64,000 nt of DNA. It comes from Climacium dendroides. Its lineage: Eukaryota > Streptophyta > Bryopsida > Hypnales > Climaciaceae. Below the pieces are notes generated by a model. That model was not told the DNA's origin. It saw nothing but the letters and a program-made list of their open reading frames with translations, and did no database searches. Of the stretch, positions 1 to 12,168 are shown one piece after another. The stretch spans positions 24,184,047 through 24,248,046 of the forward strand of contig OX467087.1 of the NCBI GenBank assembly GCA_950106755.1. Direction: 5' to 3'. How positions within the stretch are numbered: position 1 is the first letter of the stretch; each line of letters opens with the position of its first letter. The translations under genes were made by a program, and so were the position numbers.

Positions 1-2640
1 TTTAAAGTACAACCTAACCATTTTGCAACTTCCTTTTATTCCTTAAATGTTTTTGTGGCTCATGAAGAATATTTTCCGAAATTTCCTCATTGTAGTAGCA
101 TTCTATTTTTAGGTTGCTTACAATTTTTTTAAGCATAATTGGAGTAAGTTTGGCCATGTGTCTAGTTTTAGAGTGTTGCAAAGTAAATAGTTTATTTTTG
201 AAATTTCACATACTTTGAATGGATGTTTCAATCTTTTTCTATGTATTGTTCTATCTAAAATTGTATAATCATTGAATGATTTGTTTGTCTAGTTTGTGCA
301 AGTTTTTTCTAAAATGATTTGATTCTTGTATATATGCAACATTATTAGTTTAATCATTTGCTTACAAATAAAAGATATTTTGATACTACATTATGTCATT
401 ATGTGACTCTAGAGTTGATTCTTAAGTTAGAAGACTAAACTTATGATACTACATGTTGTAAGGTACCAAACTACAATCCTATAGGCTTAATCATTAAAGT
501 CCCACTGTCTCTATAGGGAACAAAATGGATTTCAAATAGGTTCCTATGAGTTCAATTTTTAGGTGAAACTTTTTAAAACTTTTTAAAAATAAATAATTAG
601 ATTTTTAGAAATTTGACTTTTATTTCAATTGATTATATCACAATAAGCCCAAATTTCAACTTGTCAAACAATAAATTGTCCACAAACACTTGAAATAAAA
701 ATGTTTTGTCCTCATAGATTATATTTTTCTATATGGAAAGATTTGATTCATTCCATTTGAATTTTTGATGCAAAAGTTATGGAGCATCTTGTTTTGTAGG
801 TAGGTAAAGCATCATTTGAAAAAATAACATATAGAATTCATTTTTGAGCTCAAATTTTACATTTTTTCAAAATAAAAATTTCCTCAGGGTTAATTTTGAC
901 TATTAAAACAATCTCACCATTGAGATTGAGTGTGTTTTAATTCCATCATAGAACAATGAATGATTTAATTTTTTCTTCTACTAGTAATTCCTCTAATAGT
1001 ATTTTTAAGAATGAAAATAAAGTTTTTATTTTTATTTTTATTTTGTAATATATTCTCAACTCAATTATTCATAAATAAAAGATTTATATTAAAAAATTGT
1101 AGTGCATTTTTTTAAAATTAAGAGGATTCAAAGTCTCATAAATTATGATTTCTTCACTTTGAACGCATTCATTTTACAATCTATGCATTCAAAGTTTCTA
1201 AAGTTTCTTTACATAATTATTTTTATCCTAGCCTATTATAGATCCTATAGTTAGATACTCAAAAAAATTATTGTTTTTAAATTTTTTTGCTCTTTGCACT
1301 AGAAATGGGAATTTCAAATTTCAAGCAATTTTTGACATAAAAAAAAAGGAATGGGAACTTAAGAGGTAAATCTTCTAAGCTCTCTAGCTATCCATGTAGT
1401 ACCCTCATAATATTATAATCTTGAAAGCACTCAAAATCAAGACTTACACATATAACTCTAACAAAACATGGTAAAAAAAACTGCACTCAAATTTGAATGC
1501 GGTTCATTTGACCACGTATGCACATAGTGGGCCATCATCTTCTTTTGCTATTTCCAATGGTATATTACACGCCCCAAAATTTTAAAAATTGCAATCAGAA
1601 ATTGCAAAAGAAGCTGGCTGCTTGCGTAGTGGGCCTGCACAGAAACGTGGTCAAAAGAACCACTCAATTTTGAGTGCGGTTTTTTTTTTTAACATGTTTG
1701 TTATAGTGTGTACAACTAGTCTAAGAGTAGGGACAGCAATGCATGAAATACCCCCAAGCATTTCTATATTTTGGATGAAAAGTGTACAATTGATGCTTTG
1801 ACTTTTTTTTAAATTATCTTACCCTAATACATATGCAATTTTAGAAGGGAAATAAACTCTTCTAAATATTGCCTATTACAACAATAATGGTCTTGTCCTT
1901 GCATGAGTACTATGAGAGATTTGCAATTACTTGGAAGTTAACTAGTAAAGGACATTTGTCCTTGAAAGGGACAATTGGAATCGTGGTAGGTTTATATGAA
2001 ATCAATTTTGAACGGATGCTTTCAAATTTTGCCTTGGAATGCTAAACATATCATTCTTCTTTCTAGGAATATATAATACTTCCCATCAAGTAACCAAGAT
2101 TATGCCCAAAGTGTTTTTATGCAAGACATTCAACTTTGAGAAAAATTTCAAAACTCCTCTTGTATACTTGGCAAGTATCCAATGAACATGATTTAGTTGG
2201 AAATGGGTTAGAAAAGGGAAAGAAATTAAAAAAGAAGATCTTGAAAGAAAAACCCACTTCACAAGGAGTCAAAGTCTAGTGATCCTTTCAAGGAATTCAA
2301 GGACTAAAAACAATCCAATTTTGAATGCTATAGTTTTGCAATCCATTGGTCCCAATTTCCAAAAAAATATAGATACATTCCTTAGTCATTAAAAAAATAC
2401 CTTTCATCATTGAAAAAAACAAAAATAGAAGTCTAATATTCAATGGGCAAAAAAGTGATGATTTTCTTAAAACAAATTTTGCTCAAAATGTATCTCTTAT
2501 CTTTTTAAGGATTAATATAATGTGTTTCAAAGAGTGAGATAATGGAGTGGCCCACACCTTTATACAAGTGTAGAAGCTCACTACAGGATCCATTGAAAAT
2601 TGTAATCTACAGATTTGCAAAGTGGAATTCTGTCAAGTGA
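1..2640. other. AT-rich intergenic DNA, no gene seen
   Basis: No open frame here resembles a protein family and no splice-consistent exon chain is visible. The stretch is AT-rich with many homopolymer runs, as in decayed repeat DNA. Short open frames such as 1589-1801 have ordinary random composition. Confidence 0.7.
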
Positions 2641-3225
2641 GGAGTTTTTTTGTTTTTTATAACAAATTAAAAGAGACCTTTATTGCATAGAAGGAAAAAT
2701 ATAGGTGTCTAGCCACAAGCAACTTGGGCCAAAATGAGAGCGAAAAAACAACAACTACAAGAGCTACAAGTAGGGGTTCTTCAATAGAGCCACCCCTTAG
2801 GTACAAACCCTTAAAGAGTCTAGAAAACAAAATGGCTTGAAGGGACAAAAAGACCCCACCGAGATTTTGGCTCAATCATCTTTGCAAACAAACCATGGCA
2901 ACACCAACTCCTCTCAAAGTGTCCTAGTGTGGTCTTCACCTAGTCATGAGCTTATTAGTCTCAAATTCAACCCACCCATAGTCAACCATGCCTAACCAAA
3001 ACATTGTGACTGCTTAGTTTGATACCTTAGAACATCATTTAACATAGTGTCATTGCGTTCGATCTACATTGTCTATAGAATTATAGATCTCATAACAGCC
3101 CACATGCCACTCACCACCTCAAATTTGCGAGGATTGCAGTCAAAGAAAATGTCTTTCTTCCAAGAAGCCAAGAGATTTGAAAAATCAAGCATTGGCTTCC
3201 AATGTTCGAGGAGAAACGCCCGTTA
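2641..3225 (-). pseudogene. LINE (non-LTR retrotransposon) 3'-end relic
   Basis: Read on the minus strand, about 3180 down to 3010 gives a nearly continuous frame starting LASWKKDIFFDC, then VVSGMWAVMRSII, then IERNDTMLND. This resembles the region after the reverse transcriptase of plant LINE ORF2 (zf-RVT region), where a WxxWxERN-type motif is typical; two Trp codons appear changed to TAG. Further stops follow, but tryptophan-rich segments continue towards 2700. The rest of ORF2 is absent, which fits a 5'-truncated dead copy. Family assignment rests on motif recognition only. Confidence 0.5.
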
Positions 3226-3818
3226 GTTTATTATTAGCCGGTGGAATTTGTCCAAAAACCAACTACATTTTGGAATCTATAAAACTTCTATGCAAAGTAA
3301 TACAAAGAAAAAAATTTGACTCGATACTTGAAAAAAATAGTTTCATATGGGAATAAAAAAAAAATAGCTTGCTATGCAATCAATTTGCTTCTTTTGTTCC
3401 AAACTCAAAATAAGAACAAGAATAATGTAACCATGAGGCTCTGTCTACTCCAACCAAACCCTAACCACATTGTGCAATGTGAACACAATTGTAGATAGGA
3501 TTTGGAAACTCAAGGGCACTTTATACTATGGCCGTCCAAGTTGAAAGGCCATGGGATTGAGTGACCAAACTTTGTTGAGAGTCCAAAGAAATGAGTAATA
3601 AATAAGCAATAAATAATAGGAATTAAAGCCTTGGGCCAGCTGGCTATAGTGTGAAGCCTCCAAAGGCCAAGCCCAAAATCCAAACTCTTAACAACTTAAC
3701 AATTGAGACCTTGTCATAAATCAACGGCCTCTTGGCCATAGTTTGGACTTTCATTTCTAGCCGACTCAAACTTCCTTTGAGAGTCCGTTGCCATGTAAAC
3801 AATCTATTGCCATGTAGG
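3226..3818. other. Intergenic flank of the pogo-like element
   Basis: No gene is seen. It is the left host flank of the DNA transposon that starts after the TA at 3819-3820. The host sequence resumes at 7186. Confidence 0.6.
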
Positions 3819-3820
3819 TA

Positions 3821-3845
3821 CACTAAAATTGGTAAATAGTGTTGG
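3821..3845 (+). repeat. Left terminal inverted repeat of pogo-like element
   Basis: 25 bp, exact reverse complement of 7159-7183. A direct sub-terminal motif ATAATTAGTGT recurs at about 3849 and 7146. Confidence 0.92.
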
Positions 3846-4527
3846 GTGATAATTAGTGTCATTCCCTGGTTTTTACCCCCAATACTATTTTCCAACTTAT
3901 GTGTAAATAGTGTTGGGCACTTAATTTGTGCCGCCTAAATCTGGCCCTACCTTGGAAACCTCAATTTTGGGAACCACAATTTCTGCCCCCCGCCCCCGAA
4001 ATCTTGGCCTTCCCTGGAAACTTTACTTTTGGTCTTCTCTCTCGCCGTGGAAGTTTTCTCCTTCCCTGGAATTTTTGTTTTTTGTTTGTTTGCTTCGTGT
4101 CCGGCGATTCATCCCTTACCTGGCGCATTGCAATTTCAGCCCATTGTGGTATTTAGTTTTGGTTAGGCTTTGCCCCTCCATTCGCAATTTCAGTTTTGGG
4201 TTGGAGTTTTTCTTCCTTCCACATTGTGGGCGCCACCTTGGGAGTACAGGACAGTTTTGGAGAGCTTCTTGAAAATTTCAACCCACATTGTGAGCTTTAC
4301 GGGGGGTGGGGGTGGGTTATAGTCCGACGACTCTCGCCAATTCCATTGCCGCTTGAGTTTGAATTTGAATCTTCCGGTGCCCCTAACTTTCAATTGAGGT
4401 ATGCAATTCAACTTTTGATTACACCATTGAATTTCTCTTCCTTTCTTCTATTTACTGTGAAAGATGGGTTTTTTTTTTTGGTCACCATTTTTTTAAAACC
4501 ATTTTTTTTTGGATTTTCTAGCCCGGC

Positions 4528-4881
4528 ATGGACCACCCTCCGCTTGCTGATCTCAATGCCTCTCCCCGACGCCTCCAACAAGTTTCCAGCATTGCAACTC
4601 GACGAGCTGTCACTACTTGGATGGTGGAGGACGTCGCCATTCACGGTGAGCATGGCCTAAATGTTCGCGTAATTCAAGCATTTCCAGAACATTTCCGTGG
4701 ACAGCGCTCTGCCAACCTTGTAAAAGCCAGCCGATGGTGGCAGCAACGCCACCAATTCGATGAGGACAATGCAGAAAATGCAGCCCAAGTCACTGCATTG
4801 TCGTGCAGCCACAACCGATTGGGCATAAGGCGGTGCCATTGTCCAAAAGCCAGACCAGGCCGAGGCAAGAAAAAAAAGTGA
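4528..4881 (+). CDS. Transposase N-terminal part (putative DNA-binding region)
   Basis: 117 residues from ATG to a stop just after a lysine-rich tail (RPGRGKKKK). A central stretch with RRAVTTWMVED and FRGQRSANLVKASRWWQQRHQF resembles the helical DNA-binding N-terminus found before DDE domains in pogo/CENP-B-like transposases. That role is inferred from position and helix-rich, basic composition. The frame ends at a run of eight A (4870-4877). Immediately downstream the catalytic ORF is open in the next frame and has no good start codon of its own, so the two ORFs very probably encode one protein of roughly 500 residues separated by a one-base indel or a frameshift site. Confidence 0.65.
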   Translation: MDHPPLADLNASPRRLQQVSSIATRRAVTTWMVEDVAIHGEHGLNVRVIQAFPEHFRGQRSANLVKASRWWQQRHQFDEDNAENAAQVTALSCSHNRLGIRRCHCPKARPGRGKKKK

Positions 4882-4894
4882 ATGGGTACAATAT

Positions 4895-6067
4895 TTGTAC
4901 CCACTTTTACTTGAAGAATTCAACCGCCTTCGAAAATCAAGTATAAAGTTTTCTTCTCTTCTTCTTCGTGAGTTGGCCCTTTCCATTCTCGTAGCTCCCG
5001 AGTCTAATTTCACAGCCCAATCTGTTGACCCAAAGGATAACATTTTGTTGGTTAACAAAATTACCCCGAATTGGGTCAATCAATTCATGGAGAACCACAA
5101 CATAGTCCTCCTCTCCCAACGTGGCCGTTTGACTTGCAGTCTTCAAAAAGAACTCCAAATCGAACAACAAACCACCTATAATTTGGGGGTTTTGCAAAGG
5201 GGATTTGCATCCGGGGAATTTGATGAAAATCTAATGGAAAATCTGGATGAAACCCATTTTGTTGTCAATCTTGACAATGGACGCACTTTAGGGTTTCGGG
5301 GGGACACAACAGTCAAATATGCTGAAGTGGTTTCGGGTGGGGAGTCTATGACTATGGTGGTTCATATTTCAGGAGGCCGGCGTGCTATGATAGAAGCTCC
5401 TATGCTCATTTTCACAAATGAAAATAGGAGCTACCCTATACGAGGTCTAATTGATAATATTCCCGGGGTGTCTTATAGGTCGGGCCCTAAAGGGTGGATG
5501 GACCAAACCATCTTACCCGAATATTTTTTGGAAAATCGGGCATATCAAGCCGATCTTCATTACCGCATGAAGATCATATGGCTTGATAATTGTACCAGCC
5601 ATACGGTGACCCCTAGGTTGGCTGATGTCTTAGCAGCCAAAAATACAGTCTTCAAATTTTTACCTCCTTGTTCTACTCACCTTTGCCAACCAACAGATAC
5701 ATTCTTGATTTCAAAGATCAAAGATGCATGGATAAGACGGTGGGAAGCCAAAAAAATTCAGTTGATACAAGAAAATGCTTGGCAAAATGCACCCCGGGCA
5801 GATGGACAATGGTCAGGGAAGTTGACCAATCCAGGGAAACGTTTTTTCCTACAATTGGCTGCTGATAGTATAGAAGATGTTAATAGAGAGGTGGATTGTG
5901 ACAACATCTGCTATGCTAGAAAAGCAATGATTCGTTGTGGCTTGGCATTAGGACTTGATGGATCTTGGAGTGTTGGACAATTATTTCCACATCTCCGAGA
6001 CATTATTGCAAAACATTTGCAATACTTCCAAGGGCAAGAAGTGCCTAATTTAAATAGGGCAGTTTAG
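4895..6067 (+). CDS. DDE-superfamily transposase, catalytic part (pogo/CENP-B-like)
   Basis: The frame is open from the A8 run at 4870-4877 to the stop at 6065-6067; 4895 is only a TTG, and the first in-frame ATG lies well inside the protein. Catalytic motifs are complete: LDETHF (first Asp), WLDNCTSH (second Asp) and CQPTDTF (third Asp), with 36 residues between the second and third Asp. This layout matches DDE_1 endonucleases of the pogo/CENP-B group (DDD type), which cut and paste DNA at TA. The frame has no stop over 390 codons, which is unusual beside the other decayed elements here. Expression is not shown by sequence. Confidence 0.88.
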   Translation: MYPLLLEEFNRLRKSSIKFSSLLLRELALSILVAPESNFTAQSVDPKDNILLVNKITPNWVNQFMENHNIVLLSQRGRLTCSLQKELQIEQQTTYNLGVLQRGFASGEFDENLMENLDETHFVVNLDNGRTLGFRGDTTVKYAEVVSGGESMTMVVHISGGRRAMIEAPMLIFTNENRSYPIRGLIDNIPGVSYRSGPKGWMDQTILPEYFLENRAYQADLHYRMKIIWLDNCTSHTVTPRLADVLAAKNTVFKFLPPCSTHLCQPTDTFLISKIKDAWIRRWEAKKIQLIQENAWQNAPRADGQWSGKLTNPGKRFFLQLAADSIEDVNREVDCDNICYARKAMIRCGLALGLDGSWSVGQLFPHLRDIIAKHLQYFQGQEVPNLNRAV

Positions 6068-6229
6068 AGATCTTTTTTTCAGTTTTTACTATTTTTTCCC
6101 TTCAATTTCTGGCCTACAGCTACGACTATTATATTGTACTTTTGACTCTTCCTATATTTTGCAATATACACACATTATGAAAAATTTCAGCATTTCACCA
6201 TTGCATTGTTTATTTCACCATTTCATTGT

Positions 6230-6990
6230 TTTTTGGGGCTTTCTAGCATTTATTTCAGGATTTCATTTAACTTTCCAACTTTTCAGGATTTCATTGTTTT
6301 TTGGGAGCTTTTCAACATTGATTTCTGGATTTCAGTGTTTTGTTGGGCTTTTCAACATTGATTTCAGGATTTCATTGTTTTTGGGGAGCTTTTCAACATT
6401 GATTTCTGGATTTCAGTGTTTTGTTGGGCTTTTCAACATTGATTTCTAGATTTCATTGTTTTTTTGGGCTTTTCACCATTTATTTCAAGATTTTAGTGTT
6501 TTTGGGGGCTTTTCACCATTTATTTCAGGATTTCATTGTTTTTCTAGGCTTTTCACCATTTATTTCAAGATTTCATTGTTTTTTTGGGCTTTTCACCATT
6601 TATTTCAAGATTTCATTGTTTTTTGGGGGCTTTTCACCATTTCATTGTTTTGGGGGGCTTTCAACATTTATTTCAGGATTTCATTGTTTTTTTGGTTATT
6701 TCACCATTTCATTGTTGTTTTTTGGGCTTTTGAACATTCCAACATTTCATTGTTGTTTTTGGGCTTTTCAACATTCCAACATTTCAGCATTTCAGCAATT
6801 CAGCATTTTAGCAATTCAGCAATTCAGCATTTCAGCATTTCAGCAATTCAGCATTTCAGCAATTCAGCATTTCAGCATTTCAGCATTTCAGCATTTCAGC
6901 ATTTCAGCATTTCAGCATTTCAGCATTTCAGCAATTCAAAATTTCAACATTTCAACATTTCAGCATTTCATACACCAGATTTTTCCAACC
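6230..6990 (+). repeat. Tandem-repeat tail inside the pogo-like element
   Basis: About 6230-6720 repeats a unit of roughly 55-60 bp built on TTTCATTGTTTTTTGGG, then CTTTTCA(A/C)CATT(T/G)ATTTC. About 6780-6970 repeats a shorter 9-10 bp unit (CAGCATTT / CAGCAATT). Open frames across it are low-complexity Phe/Ile/Ser strings and are not considered genes. It lies between the transposase stop and the right TIR. Confidence 0.88.
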
Positions 6991-7158
6991 ATTCCAACTT
7001 CTATATTTTGTTACCATCTAACACTAAATGCACTCTTCTACAAATTCTGAAATGACGGAAATTTACTTCAAAGCTAAAATAGTGTTAGAATCGGTACAAA
7101 AAGATCTAACACTAAGCGTGCACATCGCTATTAGTGTTAGTTGGGATAATTAGTGTTG

Positions 7159-7183
7159 CCAACACTATTTACCAATTTTAGTG
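7159..7183 (-). repeat. Right terminal inverted repeat of pogo-like element
   Basis: 25 bp, exact reverse complement of 3821-3845, followed by TA at 7184-7185. Confidence 0.92.
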
Positions 7184-7185
7184 TA

Positions 7186-8404
7186 GTTGAAGTTGTGCCT
7201 TCTAGTGTGAAGAATCAAGAAGCCAAACTCTTGGTTTCTTAAAATTTGAATGGTGGAAACCCATGGCCTCTCGACCTTTGGTCATAGTGTGAAGTGGCCC
7301 TCAGATTTAGAAACCAAAATCGATGCCATAGTGCGTCTTATCCAAAGGATACAACCAATAAAATCAAGCAGTTTTTTGTTTTTTTTCCAGTTGCAATAAC
7401 TAAGATTTGCTCCTTTAAGGTAAACCAGCCTACGACAGTCCAAATGCCAACCAACCCATCACAGGCCAAAAAAAAAATTTTATGCACATTTCAAAAACTG
7501 GAATGTACACCATTACTACAATTTTGCCTGGGATGAGATGTCTCCCATTTGGGTAGAGTTACCTTAGATCCGAAAGCAAATAGAAAGCAAGTAAAAACAA
7601 AATCAGGCAGCTGGATATCGTAAACTTTACAACTACTACTGCGGCAGTGGGATCCTGGGATATCCTTCAGCCGCATAGCCAACAGAGCCTTTCTGTGAAG
7701 CAGAGATCCTGCTTTCCAGGTTGCTTTTGATCCGAATTCCCAGGCACAGACACGAAGTATGTGCAGGAGAGATCTTTTTCATAACTTCGTTAGGTAAGGT
7801 AGCACTGCTTTTGAACCGACCTTTCAACAGACAGAGCTGGCGGCATTGGGGAGTGGGGGGAGCTAATTAAACTCCTTGAAACAATTTTCAATAAATTTTT
7901 GTAGGAAGGAAAAATGGAATTGGCACCTAACCCAAGTCGTTTCATGTTTTTTGGACCTTCCTAGAAGTAGTTATGAATTTTTGAAGTTGAAACGCAGGGT
8001 ACCTAAAAGCACTCCCCGTACACTATCAGTATATTGAAGAAAGGATAATGTACCTTTGCGTTAGACGTTGCTTTTAGAGTAGGGTCGCTTTTAGAGCACT
8101 CTAACTTATAAAAGTTATCAAGTTGGAGTTCATTTGTTCATTATTTGTATACAAAACATGTGGATTTGCTTGTATTCCAAGTATTTGGTATAAACTTGGA
8201 TAGTAGATACTATGCACACTTGCATACAAAAGGGAATCTTTGAATGAAGGTGAACATTTTTTGCAAGATATTTATACCAACAAAGTGGGAGGGCAATAAA
8301 GTGCTCAAGCTTCTGAATACAAAAATATATTTTTGTTTTCTCATTGCACCATCTATATACAAAATAGTGTACATTTCAAAAGATGGATGGTATTAGTGAC
8401 CGTA
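7186..8404. other. Intergenic, no gene assigned
   Basis: About 7550-7860 has higher GC than its surroundings and a short minus-strand open frame, but no domain or exon chain is recognisable. The remainder is AT-rich spacer up to the mariner fossil. Confidence 0.55.
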
Positions 8405-9070
8405 GAAGCCACTATTGACAAAGAGGCATTGAGTGAATTGTTTTAAATGGGTAAAGAAGTGCAACCATGTAACCTGGAATAGATTGGAATTTTGTCATTT
8501 TTTCTCATGAGTCAAAGTTGAAACTTTTTGGCTAAGATGGGTAACAATATTGTTGGATCAGAGAAAGAATGGAGAACATCTCTTAGACTAATATGTACAA
8601 TGTACAATTAAATATGGAGGAAGAAGCATAATGGAAAGGAGTTTGCAAGCTTCATTTGATTGAAGGGTGGATAGATAGATATGTGTATTAAGACATTTTA
8701 GAGACAAAATTTATAGACACTAAGCTTATATACATGTAAGGTTTAGAGGAAGAGAATGATATTTTCTAATACAACAATGACTTCATGCACACTACACATT
8801 ATGTTATAGATTGAATGCTTGCACAAATATTTCATGTTATTTGGCATCTACTACAATTGCCTAACCTCAATCCTATTGAGTACTTTGAATGAAGTAGATC
8901 ACTATATGAGACGATTTTAGAGGAATCCCACTAGTGAAAGCAATCTATGGGAGAAGATACAAAAACTTTGATATAGTATTGAAGTTGATGTTGTTAGGAA
9001 GTTGATATCATGATCTATGCTTCAAAGAGTTGTTGATGTTTACAAAGCAAAAGATAGCTACACGTAATGA
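8405..9070 (+). pseudogene. Tc1/mariner transposase fossil
   Basis: In drifting frames the strand reads in order KPLLTKRH (about 8406), SHESKLKLFG (about 8505), KYGGRSIM (about 8610), then NNDFMHTTHYVID and LPNLNPIEY (about 8775-8885), and near the end RKLIS..LQRVVDVYKAK (about 8995-9050). These correspond in order to the Tc1 transposase landmarks RKPLLTKRH, SDESKFNLFG, KHGGGSVMVWG, QQDNDPKHT, SPDLNPIE and the C-terminal RRVQAVIKAKG. Several stops and frameshifts interrupt it, so it is dead. Terminal repeats were not found. Confidence 0.8.
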
Positions 9071-9618
9071 CAAGTCATGATGATAGTTTGGAAGTTGCAT
9101 CTTTGAATTGTAAAGTTATTTTCTAGCTTGTCATTTTGTTTCTACAATTAATATACAATGATATCAATTTTTTTTTAAAAATCATACATAATTACTGTAT
9201 GTTTGATTTAATCTAGATTTTTTTGGTTCATATTTTAACTTTGATTGTGTAAATTAGTATACCTTATACAACTCAATATTTGGTAGCCACAATGTACATA
9301 ATTATAGTTGCCCAAGCCATTGATATAATAGAATATAAGATTCACTTACATATATGTTTTTAAAAGAAAAAAGTATTTGTACTTGTTAACCTTGTTCACA
9401 TGAAATATATCATAATGCACAAAATTGTACTATAATTAAGGTAGAACATCCTATTATGGGCAAATTTAGGAGTTTGCCCTCATACTAGTATCGAATTTAA
9501 AAAGAAAATCGTACATAAAGACAAATGTAAGAAACGGAAAGAGTACTTGAAGTTATATTTTTTCAACATATCATAAATTTGTTATGAATTTTTTAAGTGT
9601 GTTGCCCATCATGTCAAA

Positions 9619-9775
9619 AATGCCGTGTAAATAAAGATCATAACACACAACAGATCAAATGCCACAACTAACACCAAATATGCAATCAAAAACTAAGCAA
9701 GAATGCATAACAAACACACCCTCAAATTGTGGCACTCAATCTGTTGTGTGTTATGATCTTTATTTACACGACATT
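9619..9775. repeat. 48-bp imperfect inverted repeat (foldback)
   Basis: Arms 9619-9666 and 9728-9775 are reverse complements with about six mismatches. A central core of about 31 bp (GTGTAAATAAAG..ACAACAGAT) is perfect. The loop is 61 bp, and pairing extends weakly outward (CATGTCAAA / TGTCATG). It could be a foldback MITE, or a hairpin RNA source if transcribed. Confidence 0.85.
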
Positions 9776-12168
9776 TGTCATGTGAGGCAAGACGCGAAGT
9801 GACATTAAAACCATTTTACATCAAATTGTAGTGTTAAATGAACTTTTATAGAAATTATTCTTAGTTTTGAATGGATTTCATCCAAATGTTAGAATTCATC
9901 CATCTTAGGGTTTGAGTGTTTAGGTGGAGAGAGCTCTTTGACTTGACATTGTTGTCAAGTCAAATTTTGGAAGCGTTTTTTAGAGAGAATTTTGTGTTTT
10001 GCTTTGCTTGGAGATGATGTTATTCATTTGGTAAAGTCTTCACCTTCTCTCCTACGTTTACACTTAGATTCTTCCTATGTGGAGTGAAAGCCACTTGACT
10101 TTGTGTGTGTAAATACAATAGTTTCTCACTTGAAGAAGAAGAATTTCTACAAGAGTTCATCTAGCACTACAATTCGATGTAGAATGGTTTTGATGTCACC
10201 TCACGTGACAAAAAAGAGTTTTTTCACTACTCCAAAACCAACAAAAAGTGTATCCATAATGGTCATCTTATTCACCAAAAGCACTCACAATATTTCTTAA
10301 CACGGCCACAACATGATTACGTGAAAGCCTAATAAAATCACTTCTTGCAATGAATTTATATTTAAAAGTTAAAAATTCATATTGTAATCATTCATCACTC
10401 CATTACTATCGCCTTAGACATTGATTGTAGCTACTATTTCAATCCAATGTAGCCCAAATCTCATTTATTGAATTATTTTTATAACAAGGGCATTTCCGAA
10501 GTGTTTAAAATAGATATTTCATTTGTCTATAATGGGTTATTCTATTTTATGTACCATTGGTGTCTGAAAATGAAACATTATGTGAATACATATTCATTTA
10601 TAATATATGATGTTTTCAACAATATTTATAATGACTAGTTCCCAATTGATGTAGGATAAAAGTTTTTAATCCACATCTTATGACTTCAAATTGAAATCAA
10701 TCTTAGCATATCTTGATTCATTTTTTTTATTTCAAGTTTATAAACCTACAATATGAACAACAACTTATCAAAATTATTTATACTTGATATATATGTGCAC
10801 AAATTGTAGATTTGAATTTTGAGTTACATCTATATTATTGGGTTTATTATTTTAATTAAAATAATAGAAAAATTATTAAAAATAAAATTCAAAATTTCTT
10901 CTTAATAAGAATTCATCCTAGATTTAATTAACTTTATATTAAAATAAATTATATATATTTTTAAAATTAAAAATTGAAGTGTTTGTGAATAGATCTAAAA
11001 TAGGATGGAGCCTTTGTTGTAGAATTGTTATACATACAATCACTTAAACCCTAAAGTCCCGAGGGTGTAACCCACTTAAACCACTTAAAACTACCATTTC
11101 TGCTATGCTCACCTAAGAAACCAAAAAAATACCTTTTAAAAAAAATCTAACTATAGGATCTTGTACTTAACTTGTTTGAGAATATGTGGTAAAAAATTTC
11201 ATCAAATTTGACGGGATAGATTGCAAGATATTTGTGTCCAAAGTCAAGAAAACAAGGTTTTTTTGCAACTTGCTTGACTGAATTTTTTGGCTTTGAATCT
11301 TTTTAACTGAAATATTTTGTACTATTGATTTTGATTTTCTAAATTTTAATGCTGAATAGTTGATTTTAGAATCTAAGGAAAAAAATTCAACAAAAAGTCA
11401 CTTAGTATTCATTCATAAAAAATGAATCCTATAAGTTACTTTTTCAAGAAGATGCTTAGATTGCCTAGAAAACTAAGATTGTTTGTAACTTTCTCTTCAC
11501 TAGTCCAAATAGAATGAATAAAAGCTTCAAATGTAGACAAAAATATAAAATTTTAGGAAATTTAAAAAAAATTGTATTGACTTTTTCTGATTTTTTTGTG
11601 TTGCACATTGACCTCCATTTTAGGCTTATTGTGCCATTATTTTTTCTCCTGGGCACCAATTGAATTAAAAATTACATATCTATGAAGCTTTTGTAAAAAC
11701 GCACATCTTTAAAAAGTTTCAAAAACATTCACTACAAATTGAGACAATAGGACCCTACCCAAACCCAAATTGTTCCCAGAGGAGACAAATTGTTCTTTAA
11801 AGGATAATATCTTTAACTCCACTAAATAATCCTAAATCTATTCTCAAAATCTCTTTTTCTATAATCCTATCCTATAATTCCCCAAGATAATCTATCATAG
11901 CTAGTTTTAATCTAGCATAAAATATAGATAGTCAATCTAAATGTCTTGGAACTCTACCACATTGTAAATCAACTACTCAACTACTTGCATATCAATTTTT
12001 CTCAAATTTAAGACACTGTTCAACTATAGTGAACATTTCTCTGCTATTGACTTTCTAACCCTTTCTACAATAATCTAAAAATTGTCATAGGTAGCTTTGA
12101 TTTAGCATAAAAAATGGATAATCACTCCAAATGCCTTGAAACTTCACCATAAGGTAGATCAACTATTG

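Larger units (their letters stand above)
3819..7185 (+). mobile_element. Pogo/CENP-B-like (Tc1/mariner superfamily) DNA transposon, complete ends
   Basis: The element runs 3821-7183 (3363 bp). It is bounded by perfect 25-bp terminal inverted repeats (3821-3845 and 7159-7183) that begin CACTAAAATTGG, and flanked on both sides by the dinucleotide TA (3819-3820, 7184-7185). TA duplication is the signature of Tc1/mariner/pogo insertion. It carries a DNA-binding-like ORF, a DDE/D transposase ORF and a long tandem-repeat tail. Perfect TIRs and an almost open transposase suggest recent activity. The transposase is split by one apparent frameshift. Confidence 0.9.

Noticed and set aside
4196..4660. 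154-codon open frame upstream of the transposase
   Set aside because: Overlaps the N-terminal transposase ORF in another frame and has no recognisable features; likely leader sequence.
6159..7055. Long plus-strand open frames rich in Phe, Ile and Ser
   Set aside because: They translate a tandem repeat in more than one frame; low-complexity product, no domain.
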